Below are positions 8,642 through 16,151 of a DNA stretch of 30,627 nt, piece by piece. Source of the DNA: a bacterium (lineage in GTDB: Bacteria > Hydrogenedentota > Hydrogenedentia > Hydrogenedentiales > SLHB01). The DNA is taken from positions 1 through 30,627 of the forward strand of contig JAAEQP010001061.1 of NCBI GenBank assembly GCA_024231375.1. The letters are read 5' to 3'. The first letter of the stretch is position 1. Every line of letters begins with the position of its first letter. The translations under genes and the position numbers were made by a program. The notes beneath the pieces are model-generated. The model was not told the origin of the DNA. It searched no databases and saw only the letters and a list, made by a program, of their open reading frames with translations.

Positions 8642-9400
8642 GTGTTTCTCAAGCCGAATCGGAAGACCTGCGATGGCGTGACCTACGAGTATTGGTCGCT
8701 CGTGGCGTCGGTGCGCACGGCCGGTGGGCCGCGTCAGCGTACGGTCGCCACCATCGGCAAGCTGCCCGGCCTGGATGAGGAAGCGCGGGTGGGCTGGGAA
8801 CACATCGGCGAGATCCTCGACGGCCGCTTGCATCAAGGGGACTTGCTTCAAGCGGAGCCGAAACCGCCGGCGTGGGCCACGATAGACACGTCGCGGATGC
8901 GGGTGGAGCGGTTGCGGCGTTTCGGCGAAGTGTATCTCGGTTTGGCCCTGTACCGCCGCCGCTGGGTGTGCGAACTGTACCTGCGTGACATCAAGATCTC
9001 CCTGGGCATGGACATCCTGCGCTGCAAGACCCCCGACATGGTCGAAAAAGAACTCGCCATCCACGTCATCGTCTACAACCTCATCCGCCTCATCCTGCTC
9101 CAAGCCGCCACCCAAGCCAAGGTCGACCCCGAACGCGTCAGCTTCAGAGCAACCGTCCAAACCCTGCGACAATGGCTACCACGCCTCGACACCCTCGAGC
9201 CGTGCCAATACAACCGCCTACTCCCCAAAATGCTCCGCGCCATTGCCCGAGCCCCTCTGCCCCACAGACCCGGCCGCCTTGAACCCAGAGCCAAGAAACG
9301 ACGCCCCAAGAACTACCAACGACTTACTGAACCAAGACAACAATTCAAGGAGTGCCCCATCGAAACCACTACAGAAAACAAGCTTAAGTTAGTGCCATTC
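8642..9400 (+). pseudogene. Internally deleted chimeric transposase (IS1634-like N-terminus, IS4-type C-terminus)
   Basis: Translation from GTG 8642 starts with an IS1634-type N-terminus (RKTCDGVTYEYWSLVASVRT, then RQRTVATIGKLPGLDEE, later RVERLRRFGEVYLGLAL). At about 8951-8963 it changes, without frameshift, to an IS4-type C-terminus: LYRRRWVCELYLRDIK, an exact Y-2-R-3-E-6-K signature, then LGMDILRCKTPDMV. The central region that would carry the two catalytic Asp residues is absent, leaving about 240 residues. It cannot be an active DDE transposase. The frame continues to 9514, but family-like sequence ends near RRPKNYQRLTEPR, so the 3' limit is approximate. The join falls in similar sequence (L-Y/W-R-R), which suggests recombination between two related elements. 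Confidence 0.75.
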
Positions 9401-9407
9401 GTGGCTG

Positions 9408-9425
9408 TCCCCCGCTTATCGCGGG
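9408..9425. terminator. Hairpin between the IS remnant and the C45 gene
   Basis: CCCGC-TTATC-GCGGG forms a 5-bp GC stem 47 nt beyond the minus-strand stop of the C45 lipoprotein gene. There is no T-run on either strand, so termination is only possible. Confidence 0.3.
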
Positions 9426-9471
9426 CCGTGCGTTACAGGATCAGACTACCTTCAGTAGCTCCAACTGCCCG

Positions 9472-10830
9472 CTACTGCACAGGTCTCCCCGCCATCAGTT
9501 CCTTCAGGTCGTAGTGCGTATACGGCAGGTTGCAGGCCGGTTCTTCGATGGTCGAATGGGCTATCCACAACTCAAGCGTCTTGGGTTTGAACAAGGCGTC
9601 GTGCATATTGCTCTTCATCGACACGCCCCGCGCCATCACATCCAGCGCGATCTGCGGCGTGATCTTCCCGTACATCTTCTCGGTCCGATCCACCAGACAC
9701 GTGTACCGCCCGCCCGCCGAGAGAAGCACTGCGTCTTCCACCGGCCGCGCCAACTGGGGATGACTCTCGTTCGGGGCGATGAATTGAATGCTGTCGGTTT
9801 CTGCCGCCACACCCACGGCCGACCCACGGCCATTGTCGGCCTTCGCATCGCTGATGACATAGTAATACTGACAGGTGCGCGGGGCGTTCTCCATGATGGC
9901 CTTGGCCTCGTCCAGCGTGTTGCCGCTCTCCAGGATCTCGCGCACCAACAGCGACATGGGGAATCCGTCCCATTTCTCGGCGCCGCTGCCGCCCATCTCG
10001 CCCACAGCCACCTGTTGTACATTCATCCCCGTGACGCTGCCCAACATACCCGAGTAGCCCACGTTGACGAAGGCGTTGGCGCCCTCCGGTTCCTGGATGA
10101 TCAAGAGCGCGTACGTGTCCAGACCGAGCGTGCGCATGTAGTCGAGCACCCGGCCGTGCAACAGTTCGCCGTCGGCCGTGGCCTTGCCCCAGAACGCGAA
10201 TCCGCTGCAATGGAACAGCTCGGGAAAGATGGTGAACTCCTGAACCTGCTCCAGCGACAGACCCGTCGCATCGGCCATCCCCTGGATCTCTTGCTTGTAC
10301 TTCTCGGGGATGTGCGGGCTCGTCCGCTCCCAGGCCTCGCGGATGCTCGCGCTATAGTCCTTCTCCTTCCAGGCCATCTTGCCGACCGTGCTCACCAGGG
10401 TCGAAGCCGCGATGATCTCGTCCTTCATCAACGTGCCGTGTTGCACGCCCATGTCGTAGTGTGACCCCTTGAGGTGCAGCACCCGGGTCGCACCAATCTG
10501 TTCCAGGTACGCCGGACCGTGTTCGGCAAGCAACGTGCGCGGCGCTTCCGGAGCGATGGTCGCGGGCACCATATCTTCCACGTCGCTCGTGCCCACCAGC
10601 CAATGGTCAGCAGGCAGCGTCGACTTGGATACCGGCTCCGCCGCGAGCGTCGCCTCCTCGGCCGCGGCGGTCTCGGAAGACTGCAACGTTTCGGGCTGCG
10701 CCGCTGGCTCGGGTTGGGCAGCGGGTTCCTGCGGAGCGGGCTCCGATACCGGTTGCACGGGCTGCTGGCCGCACCCGAAAGTAACTGCAAGCGCGACGAA
10801 GAGAGACAGGACGAGTGGCCACCGTTTCAT
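9472..10830 (-). CDS. Lipoprotein of the C45 family (autoproteolytic acyltransferase/hydrolase, Ntn fold)
   Basis: This 452-residue protein starts at ATG 10830 with AGGAGG 5 nt before it. A lipoprotein-type signal ends at Cys20 (AVTFGCGQQ). Residues about 21-70 are a Pro/Gln/Glu/Ala-rich tether with repeated EPAAQP. The rest matches peptidase family C45, the isopenicillin-N acyltransferase-like Ntn hydrolases: YDMGVQHGTLM near 125-135, a helical region, then Cys208 in FHCSGFAFWGK, the expected nucleophile exposed by self-cleavage, and LLHGRVLDYM. Relatives cleave or transfer amide-linked acyl groups. The anchor places it at a membrane facing the periplasm or outside. Substrate is unknown. It is on minus, alone, facing the IS remnant. 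Confidence 0.85.
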   Translation of the reverse strand: MKRWPLVLSLFVALAVTFGCGQQPVQPVSEPAPQEPAAQPEPAAQPETLQSSETAAAEEATLAAEPVSKSTLPADHWLVGTSDVEDMVPATIAPEAPRTLLAEHGPAYLEQIGATRVLHLKGSHYDMGVQHGTLMKDEIIAASTLVSTVGKMAWKEKDYSASIREAWERTSPHIPEKYKQEIQGMADATGLSLEQVQEFTIFPELFHCSGFAFWGKATADGELLHGRVLDYMRTLGLDTYALLIIQEPEGANAFVNVGYSGMLGSVTGMNVQQVAVGEMGGSGAEKWDGFPMSLLVREILESGNTLDEAKAIMENAPRTCQYYYVISDAKADNGRGSAVGVAAETDSIQFIAPNESHPQLARPVEDAVLLSAGGRYTCLVDRTEKMYGKITPQIALDVMARGVSMKSNMHDALFKPKTLELWIAHSTIEEPACNLPYTHYDLKELMAGRPVQ

Positions 10831-10942
10831 GACGACCTCCTATGGCGTTGGGGGGGGGCGGTTCTGACATCGGTATCATATCCTCTCGTTCCTACAGACG
10901 CAATCAGAACTCGCCGAGTCTACACTGGACAAACACCCTCGT

Positions 10943-11464
10943 TCAGGGCGCGCCCTGTTCGGCGGACTCCGGTCGCCAGAAGGGCTCATAGGACGTCCCG
11001 AGTTGTTGGTGGGCAACATACGCGATCTGGAGTGAATGTCCCTCCAAGTGGGTAACCGTGGAGTAGATGGCGGAAAGGCCGGTTACCTCGAAACCCTGGA
11101 TTTGGCAGGGAGCGAGAAGTGAATTCGGCGCGATGCCGTCCAGGACCGCGACTACATGCGAGACAATGTCGTCCAACCTGGCGAGAAGATCCTCTTTCGC
11201 GACCCGGTCCGTCTTCTGGAATTCTTTGGGCCGGTCGCGAACGTCCTCCTCACCACCAAGACCGTGCAGGAACCACTGCCGGAGGTTTCCACACAGATGG
11301 ACGATGATGGTACCGATGGAGTTGACGCCGGGGGACGGTTCATGCCAGACCTGCTCATCGGTGAGTTGACTGAGGCTGTGGGTGATGCGCCGTTGTTCCT
11401 GCAGGATGGCAGCCTTCGTTTCTGCCAGAAACGCGCGGGTGAGACACTGTCCGTCGGTGTCCAT
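10943..11464 (-). CDS. DinB-fold protein (DUF1572-like)
   Basis: This 173-residue four-helix-bundle protein belongs to the DinB/YfiT-like superfamily, many of whose members are metal-dependent thiol-S-transferases or hydrolases. The expected metal triad is present: His56 in IIVHLCGN, His139 and His143 in VTHLEGHSLQ. GAGGAG lies 9 nt before ATG 11464. Typical lines are WHEPSPGVNSIGTIIVHL and LRQWFLHGLGG. It starts 30 nt after the kinase stop on the same strand and may be co-transcribed with it. No signal peptide, so cytoplasmic. The reaction cannot be named. Confidence 0.8.
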   Translation of the reverse strand: MDTDGQCLTRAFLAETKAAILQEQRRITHSLSQLTDEQVWHEPSPGVNSIGTIIVHLCGNLRQWFLHGLGGEEDVRDRPKEFQKTDRVAKEDLLARLDDIVSHVVAVLDGIAPNSLLAPCQIQGFEVTGLSAIYSTVTHLEGHSLQIAYVAHQQLGTSYEPFWRPESAEQGAP

Positions 11465-11494
11465 AGGCGCATGCTCCTCGGAGCGGCGCGCGGC

Positions 11495-14086
11495 CTAGTT
11501 GTACTGATGCACGCTACCCGCCAGCGACGCCAGCCGGTTCAGACCCCCGTCGGGTTCGAGGACGGTGACCGCGCTCGTCAGCCGGTAGTTGACGTTCAGC
11601 TTGCTCGGGTACACCAGCTCGATGTAGAAGGCGCAGTACTTGCCTTTGCCCGCGTTGATCTTGCCCTTGTACTCGCCGTCCAGGTTCGGCTTCAGCTTCT
11701 CCACGAACCACGTGCTACCAATGACCTCGTGCCGGAAGTCGCGCGTGGACGACTCGGCCACCCACAACCGCACATCCGACGGCTGGTCCGTGAACGACAT
11801 TTCGTAGCTGCCGGCGGGCTCGTCCGCGACAGCGAACTCGGGCATGGGTTTGTCGACGAGCATCCGGTGGTAGAACACGTGGAGCGCATCCTGGATGTCG
11901 GCCACGTGTTGCTCCGCGTCCTTGGCGAGATCGGCCCGGGCCGGCGGCGTCATCATCAGATCGCCGCGACTGGGTCCTTCCTCGGCCATCGCCTCGACCG
12001 GTTTGGCCGCCAGCAGCGGGGGCATCTCGGACGGCTCCGTGTTCGGCATGTAGAGCAGGTACGTCGGGCCCTTCAGATCGTCCACGAAGAGGCTCGCCGC
12101 ATCGACCGTCGCGTACGCGCTGTCGCATGCCGGCATCAGAATCAGCTTGGGCATGTTCAGCCGGTCGCGGTAGGCGTAGGGGTCGATGATGCTCAGCAGG
12201 TCCTCGCCTTCCTTGGTATCGAGGGCCGGCATCACATTCATGTCGGAGAACAGTTGCAGAAAGCGCGACGGCGCTCCGCGAAGCCCTATCTGGTGGTCGA
12301 TCTGCGCGTCGATATTGAGCAGATCGAACTCGACCGGCGCAATGGCCGACACGCGCGTGTCGACCGCTCCCGTCAACCACACGCCCCATCCGTTCGCCGA
12401 TCCGGTCAGGACGAAGTTCTCTATCGGCTGCTCGAGTCTCAGTTCGTCGGTTCCATAGGCCTGGACCGTGTCCATGGCCCGCACCGTGCTCTTCACCAGA
12501 GGGCACACAATCGGCCACGTGGCGTCGCCCGTGTCAATGAACTGCTCGAACGTGGCCACGGCCAACTCGTCGGGCTCCGTGTCGGGCGCTTCGTCGTTGT
12601 CGTCCAGGAATCCCATGGGCGACCGAGGGAAGCCCTCAAATACGGCCACGATCGACTTGGTCGTGGTCGCGATGGAAGCCAACGATTCCGGAATCTCGGT
12701 CAACGGCTCGTCCGCCGTCGACAGGCCCTCCGTGCATACGAGCAGCGCCGTCTTCGACGTCACCCGCGCCGGCACAATCAACGTGACCCAGTGACGCCAC
12801 ACCGGCGGCTTCACCTTGTCGGCGTGCCACGTCTGCGACGTCATGTCCAACACGTGCGCCGTGTATCCGTCTCCCGGCATCTCCGCGTACACGTCATACC
12901 GGTAATTGTCGTCCTCCGCCCTCACATAGTCCTGCAACGGCGATGCTGAGAACAGTCCCCCCACCGTCGGCACCGTCTCGGCGCCTTCGCCCCCGGAGAA
13001 CACGCGCCACGCGACGAAAGCCATCACAAGCACCACGGCCACCGCACCCGCCTTCACCGGCCACGGCTTCCGGGCAACCTTCCGCCACACCCCCGAATTC
13101 CGCTTCGCGTCGTCCGCTTCCTTCTCTTCCAGCGTGCGGATCGACGACGGCGTCTTCGGCGATGCGGTCACCGGTCGATGGATTTCGATCACGTCCGAGT
13201 TCGGTTTCGCGTCCGCGCTCGGCCCGTCCTCCAACCCCTCGGTTTGGGCAATCTCACGGAGTGCGGCGGCGAGTTCCATGCCGGACGCGGGACGTTTCGC
13301 TGGATCTTTGGAGAGGCACTGCATGATCAAGCCCTCCAGCACGACCGGGAGCGAAGGTTTCAGCAGACGCACGGGCGTGGGCGGCGTGTCCGTGTGGTGG
13401 CGAAGCAGGGCCAGATAGTTCTCGGCTTCGAAAGGCACATGGCCCGTGGCCATCTCATACACAATGATGCCGAGGGAGTACAGATCCGATTGGGGGGCCG
13501 CATTGGTGCCTTCGCACTGTTCCGGCGACATATAGGCCGGCGTTCCCATCACGTTGTTCTCGCCCGTGAGCTGGGTCATCGAACTGTCCAGCAACCGGGC
13601 CAAGCTGAAGTCTGTAAGCTTCACCCGCCCCGCGCCGTCAATCATCACGTTGGCCGGCTTCACGTCGCGGTGAATGACCCCGGCCTTGTGGGCCACGTCC
13701 AACGTGTCCGCGATTTGCGCGCCAATCTCGATCTTGTCGGCCAGCGTGAGCTTGGGGTTCTCTTTCAGGTAGGCATCGAGGGTCATCCCATCGATGAACT
13801 CCATGACCAGCGCCATCCGGCCCTCGCTCTCGATGATGTCGAATACCTGAACGATGCCGGGGTGCTGGAGCTTGGCGGCGCTACGCGCTTCGCGCACGAA
13901 TCGCGCCACGCGTGTCGGGTCCGAGGCATGGTAGGGGTGCAGCACCTTCACGGCCACATTGCGGCCGAGGCGCGTGTCCCGGGCATTATAGACCACGCCA
14001 AAGCCGCCTTCGGCGACCTTGTTCACGATCTCGTAGTGCCCGAGGCGCTGCAAGTCCAACCCACTCAACTCTTGCGACACGACCAA
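11495..14086 (-). CDS. Transmembrane Hanks-type Ser/Thr kinase fused to a PqaA-like (PhoPQ-activated pathogenicity-related) domain
   Basis: This is an 863-residue membrane kinase. Residues about 18-280 are the kinase: AEGGFGVVY loop, Lys47 (VAVKVL), Glu66, HRDVKPANV with Asp141, and GTPAYMSPEQ. The DFG motif reads DFS (159-161). A linker follows, then one membrane helix (about 346-362), placing residues 380-863 outside the cytoplasm. That outer part matches the PqaA alpha/beta-hydrolase family: LQDYVRAEDDNYRYDV, MTSQTWHADKVKPPVWRHWV, VKSTVRAMDTVQ, WLTGAVDTRVSAIAPVEFDL and DPYAYRDRLNMPKLIL. The family's GASKRGW nucleophile motif is GSANGW here (562-567) and the region that normally holds the catalytic His reads PNTEPSE, so hydrolase activity is doubtful and it may act as a sensor. 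No ATG is available; TTG 14086 directly follows an in-frame stop, and GTG 14080 is the alternative. Confidence 0.88.
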   Translation of the reverse strand: MVVSQELSGLDLQRLGHYEIVNKVAEGGFGVVYNARDTRLGRNVAVKVLHPYHASDPTRVARFVREARSAAKLQHPGIVQVFDIIESEGRMALVMEFIDGMTLDAYLKENPKLTLADKIEIGAQIADTLDVAHKAGVIHRDVKPANVMIDGAGRVKLTDFSLARLLDSSMTQLTGENNVMGTPAYMSPEQCEGTNAAPQSDLYSLGIIVYEMATGHVPFEAENYLALLRHHTDTPPTPVRLLKPSLPVVLEGLIMQCLSKDPAKRPASGMELAAALREIAQTEGLEDGPSADAKPNSDVIEIHRPVTASPKTPSSIRTLEEKEADDAKRNSGVWRKVARKPWPVKAGAVAVVLVMAFVAWRVFSGGEGAETVPTVGGLFSASPLQDYVRAEDDNYRYDVYAEMPGDGYTAHVLDMTSQTWHADKVKPPVWRHWVTLIVPARVTSKTALLVCTEGLSTADEPLTEIPESLASIATTTKSIVAVFEGFPRSPMGFLDDNDEAPDTEPDELAVATFEQFIDTGDATWPIVCPLVKSTVRAMDTVQAYGTDELRLEQPIENFVLTGSANGWGVWLTGAVDTRVSAIAPVEFDLLNIDAQIDHQIGLRGAPSRFLQLFSDMNVMPALDTKEGEDLLSIIDPYAYRDRLNMPKLILMPACDSAYATVDAASLFVDDLKGPTYLLYMPNTEPSEMPPLLAAKPVEAMAEEGPSRGDLMMTPPARADLAKDAEQHVADIQDALHVFYHRMLVDKPMPEFAVADEPAGSYEMSFTDQPSDVRLWVAESSTRDFRHEVIGSTWFVEKLKPNLDGEYKGKINAGKGKYCAFYIELVYPSKLNVNYRLTSAVTVLEPDGGLNRLASLAGSVHQYN

Positions 14087-14271
14087 TCAGTCCCCAGTAA
14101 GTTACATCGACGCCGAAGTCCCTGGAAGCGCTACCGCCCTGCGGGCAACCACCCCGTGGACAGCCTCCTGTGGAACACCCACCCAGCAGGACAACGTCGA
14201 CGTCATTGCTTCATGCGGAAACACTCAGGAGTATAGATACCCTAACACCCCAAAAGGTTTCCGTTACAACC

Positions 14272-14287
14272 CCTTGCTAACGCAAGG
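14272..14287. repeat. Hairpin in the kinase leader
   Basis: CCTTGC-TAAC-GCAAGG is a perfect 6-bp stem with a 4-nt loop inside the predicted kinase leader, about 190 nt before the start. No T-run follows it on minus. Confidence 0.35.
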
Positions 14288-14346
14288 ATAACAACCAACC
14301 ATCGAAATACACGGTCCTATTCCGATCAGTCAGAATTCAATTTGCA

Positions 14347-14376
14347 GATATAGCATTTTTTGGCAGAATTTGTCAA
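14347..14376 (-). promoter_or_regulatory. Sigma-70-type promoter for the kinase gene
   Basis: On minus, TTGACA (14371-14376) is followed after 18 nt by TATATC (14347-14352), with TGC directly before it, an extended -10. It sits in an AT-rich island and points at the kinase. Transcription would start near 14340, giving about 250 nt of leader before the first possible start codon. Confidence 0.6.
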
Positions 14377-14662
14377 CAGTTTTATTTCCCGCCCACAGCC
14401 CATGGTGGTCGGGTCGCCAATAACACATAGCCGGGGTCCACGCGCCACCTGGGCGCTGCCCCCGGCTAACCAATTCTGCCCAAAACAGGCGTCCATATAT
14501 ACAGACGCGCCATTATACCAATCTCCGAACCCGAAATCGAGCGTCTCGTTGCCCCCTCCGCAACCGAGGTTCTCTCGGACGCCCGCCCCTCTAAGTACCC
14601 ATTTGAAGGCAGTTTTTGGATGACGAGTCCGCCCCCGCGTAGAATGCCTCCCACGCATGCCC

Positions 14663-14690
14663 TTGACATCGTCCCGTCGCGTGCTAGAAT
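14663..14690 (+). promoter_or_regulatory. Near-consensus promoter for the 22-codon membrane ORF
   Basis: TTGACA (14663-14668), a 16-nt spacer and TAGAAT (14685-14690), preceded by TGC. This is the best promoter match in the window: a perfect -35, 5/6 at -10 and an extended -10 TG. It ends about 70 nt before the small ORF's start and has no other plus-strand target, since the next gene is on minus. Confidence 0.7.
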
Positions 14691-14759
14691 GCGGCCATGC
14701 GGCCGGTGCGTCCGTCTCATCGGGTGGTGGGCGCGGATCGGCCAGGGAAGGAGACCCCC

Positions 14760-14828
14760 ATGATCGCCACCGTCCTGAAAATCTTGCTCGCCGCGATAAT
14801 GGCCTTCGCCGTCTACGCCTTCAACTGA
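14760..14828 (+). CDS. 22-residue single-helix membrane peptide
   Basis: The ORF runs ATG 14760 to TGA 14828. GGAAGGAG (14746-14753) ends 6 nt before the ATG, an almost ideal ribosome site, and a near-consensus promoter lies 70 nt further up. The peptide begins MIATVLKILLAAIMAF: nearly all of its 22 residues are hydrophobic, with one Lys at position 7, so it should span a membrane once. I recognise no family. Known peptides of this form include type I toxins and small regulators of membrane enzymes, and either fits. It ends 13 nt before the stop of the convergent methyltransferase gene. The expression signals, more than the short frame itself, support the call. Confidence 0.6.
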   Translation: MIATVLKILLAAIMAFAVYAFN

Positions 14829-14841
14829 GAACGCTCGCCCA

Positions 14842-15591
14842 CTACCTCTTCACGGCCGCCACGTAGAGGCGGGACCCCTTCAGGTCCGTCTCCGCCAGTT
14901 CCTTGGTGTCGAACATGCCGGCCACCGCGAAACCGTGTTCGCTGAGCACGTGCTCCAACTCTGCGGGGAAGAACAGCCGGTATTCGCAGTAGTCTTCAAT
15001 AGGCTCTTGACCGGCCATATTCCACGTCCGTTGGCGCACCAACCGCTGCCTGCGCCGGTCGAATGTATTCCGGCTCACGGCCGTCGCCCGCAACCCCGGC
15101 ACGTCAATCTGCTGCGTCATCTCTTCCCGGAATACGTCGGCCCCGAGGTACGCGGCCGCGTTCTGAATGTCCAACACCAGCAAGGTCCCCTCGTGCGCAT
15201 GGGCGGCGACCGTGGCCAGCGTCCGCGACACGTCTTCATTCGTCAGGGCGTACATGAAGCAGGAACCCAGGCAGACGATCGCGTCGAACTGCCGCCCGAG
15301 CCGCACGGACCGCATGTCGGCCCGATGGATGCGCAGATGCGGATGACGCTCTGACGCGAAGGCGGACATCATCTCCAGATACTCCACGCCCCAGCAGTCA
15401 GGACACGTCCGCGACAGAACCGCCAGGTCGCGTCCCGTGCCGCACCCCACATCGAGGACGGAACCCGGCGTGCCGCCCAGATACCGCTCGAATATCCGAA
15501 GGCACATGCGCGGCGTGGCTTCGTCCGGCTCCGGATACACCAGTTCGTAGTACTCGGGGTGGCGATAGAGGTAGTTCTTCACGTGGTGCAT
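14842..15591 (-). CDS. Class I SAM-dependent methyltransferase
   Basis: This 249-residue cytoplasmic methyltransferase has the class I Rossmann fold: motif I VLDVGCGTGRDLA (45-57), an acidic strand-2 end in WGVEYLEMM, RADMRSV, then FDAIVCLGSCFMYAL. It starts MHHVKNYLYRHPEYYELVY, a common N-terminus in this group. I chose ATG 15591 because it sits behind GGGGGAA and overlaps the acetyltransferase stop by 13 nt; the frame further upstream duplicates acetyltransferase DNA. Third gene of a ThrRS-GNAT-methyltransferase run, probably translationally coupled. Substrate cannot be deduced. Confidence 0.85.
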   Translation of the reverse strand: MHHVKNYLYRHPEYYELVYPEPDEATPRMCLRIFERYLGGTPGSVLDVGCGTGRDLAVLSRTCPDCWGVEYLEMMSAFASERHPHLRIHRADMRSVRLGRQFDAIVCLGSCFMYALTNEDVSRTLATVAAHAHEGTLLVLDIQNAAAYLGADVFREEMTQQIDVPGLRATAVSRNTFDRRRQRLVRQRTWNMAGQEPIEDYCEYRLFFPAELEHVLSEHGFAVAGMFDTKELAETDLKGSRLYVAAVKR

Positions 15592-16097
15592 GGCGTTTCC
15601 CCCGAGGCCCCGACCGGCTTCTCCAGGAACAATACGTCGAACGGTAGTTCCTTGGCTTCGCGCACGTACGTGGGACGATACCCAAGACTCTCGTAGTACG
15701 CGCGCAGCCGCGTGAATCGGGCCACCATCGCAATCTCGACGGTATGAGCGCCCGATTCCATCAACCGTTCCTCGCCGAACCGCATCAGGTCCGCGCCATA
15801 GCGCTGCCCGCGGCATTCAGGCAACACCGCAAGCCGTCCCATCCGGCCGAACCCCTCACGATCCGCGTCCAGGCCGTAGCGCATGGTCCCCACGGGCCGG
15901 CCGTCTAGGCAGGCAAGGAGGAACAGGTCGTCCTCGCGCAGACGTTTCACGATTCCCTCTGCCGTCTGGAAGGACACGAACCCGGCGTGGTCAGTGGGGT
16001 TCAGGCCCAGAATCTTCGCCTGCGCGCGGAACGATGCGCGGATGATTCCCGCAATGGTGTCAGCGTGGGACTCGTCGGCCTGGCGAATCTCTATCAT
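15579..16097 (-). CDS. GNAT-family N-acetyltransferase
   Basis: This 172-residue protein has the GNAT fold: MIEIRQADESHADTIAGIIR at the start, GTMRYGLDAD (strand 4), then the acetyl-CoA loop GRLAVLPECRGQRYGADLM, and FTRLRAYYESLGYRP at the end. GGAGG lies 7 nt before ATG 16097. It begins 54 nt after the ThrRS stop and overlaps the methyltransferase start, so the three probably form one transcript. The acceptor may be an amino group on a small molecule, protein or RNA; nothing here decides. Confidence 0.88.
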   Translation of the reverse strand: MIEIRQADESHADTIAGIIRASFRAQAKILGLNPTDHAGFVSFQTAEGIVKRLREDDLFLLACLDGRPVGTMRYGLDADREGFGRMGRLAVLPECRGQRYGADLMRFGEERLMESGAHTVEIAMVARFTRLRAYYESLGYRPTYVREAKELPFDVLFLEKPVGASGETPCTT

Positions 16098-16151
16098 GGT
16101 GCTGCCTCCGGTTGTATTCTATGTCAACGTTCTCCCGATGCGATCACAAAT

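Larger units (their letters stand above)
14087..14759. other. Long intergenic region between kinase and small membrane ORF
   Basis: This 673-nt stretch has no gene I can support. It is locally AT-rich (about 14220-14400), unlike the rest of the window. It holds the probable kinase promoter, a roughly 250-nt kinase leader, the hairpin CCTTGC-TAAC-GCAAGG (14272-14287), GCGTC/GACGC flanking CATATATACA near 14490, and the promoter of the small ORF at 14760. Frames open on both strands between 14360 and 14658 match no family I know. Confidence 0.6.

Noticed and set aside
8487..9400. Terminal inverted repeats of the IS element (TGGCATTTAGC against TGGCACTAAC).
   Set aside because: Only about nine matching bases with a gap, and no target-site duplication was found; too weak to define element ends.
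11156..12949. A 597-codon plus-strand frame opposite the kinase and DinB genes.
   Set aside because: Arg/His/Val-rich shadow frame covering two well-supported minus-strand genes.
14326..14658. Open frames on both strands in the kinase-side intergenic region.
   Set aside because: No recognised domain, no ribosome site, and the minus frame crosses a good promoter; kept only as unexplained sequence.
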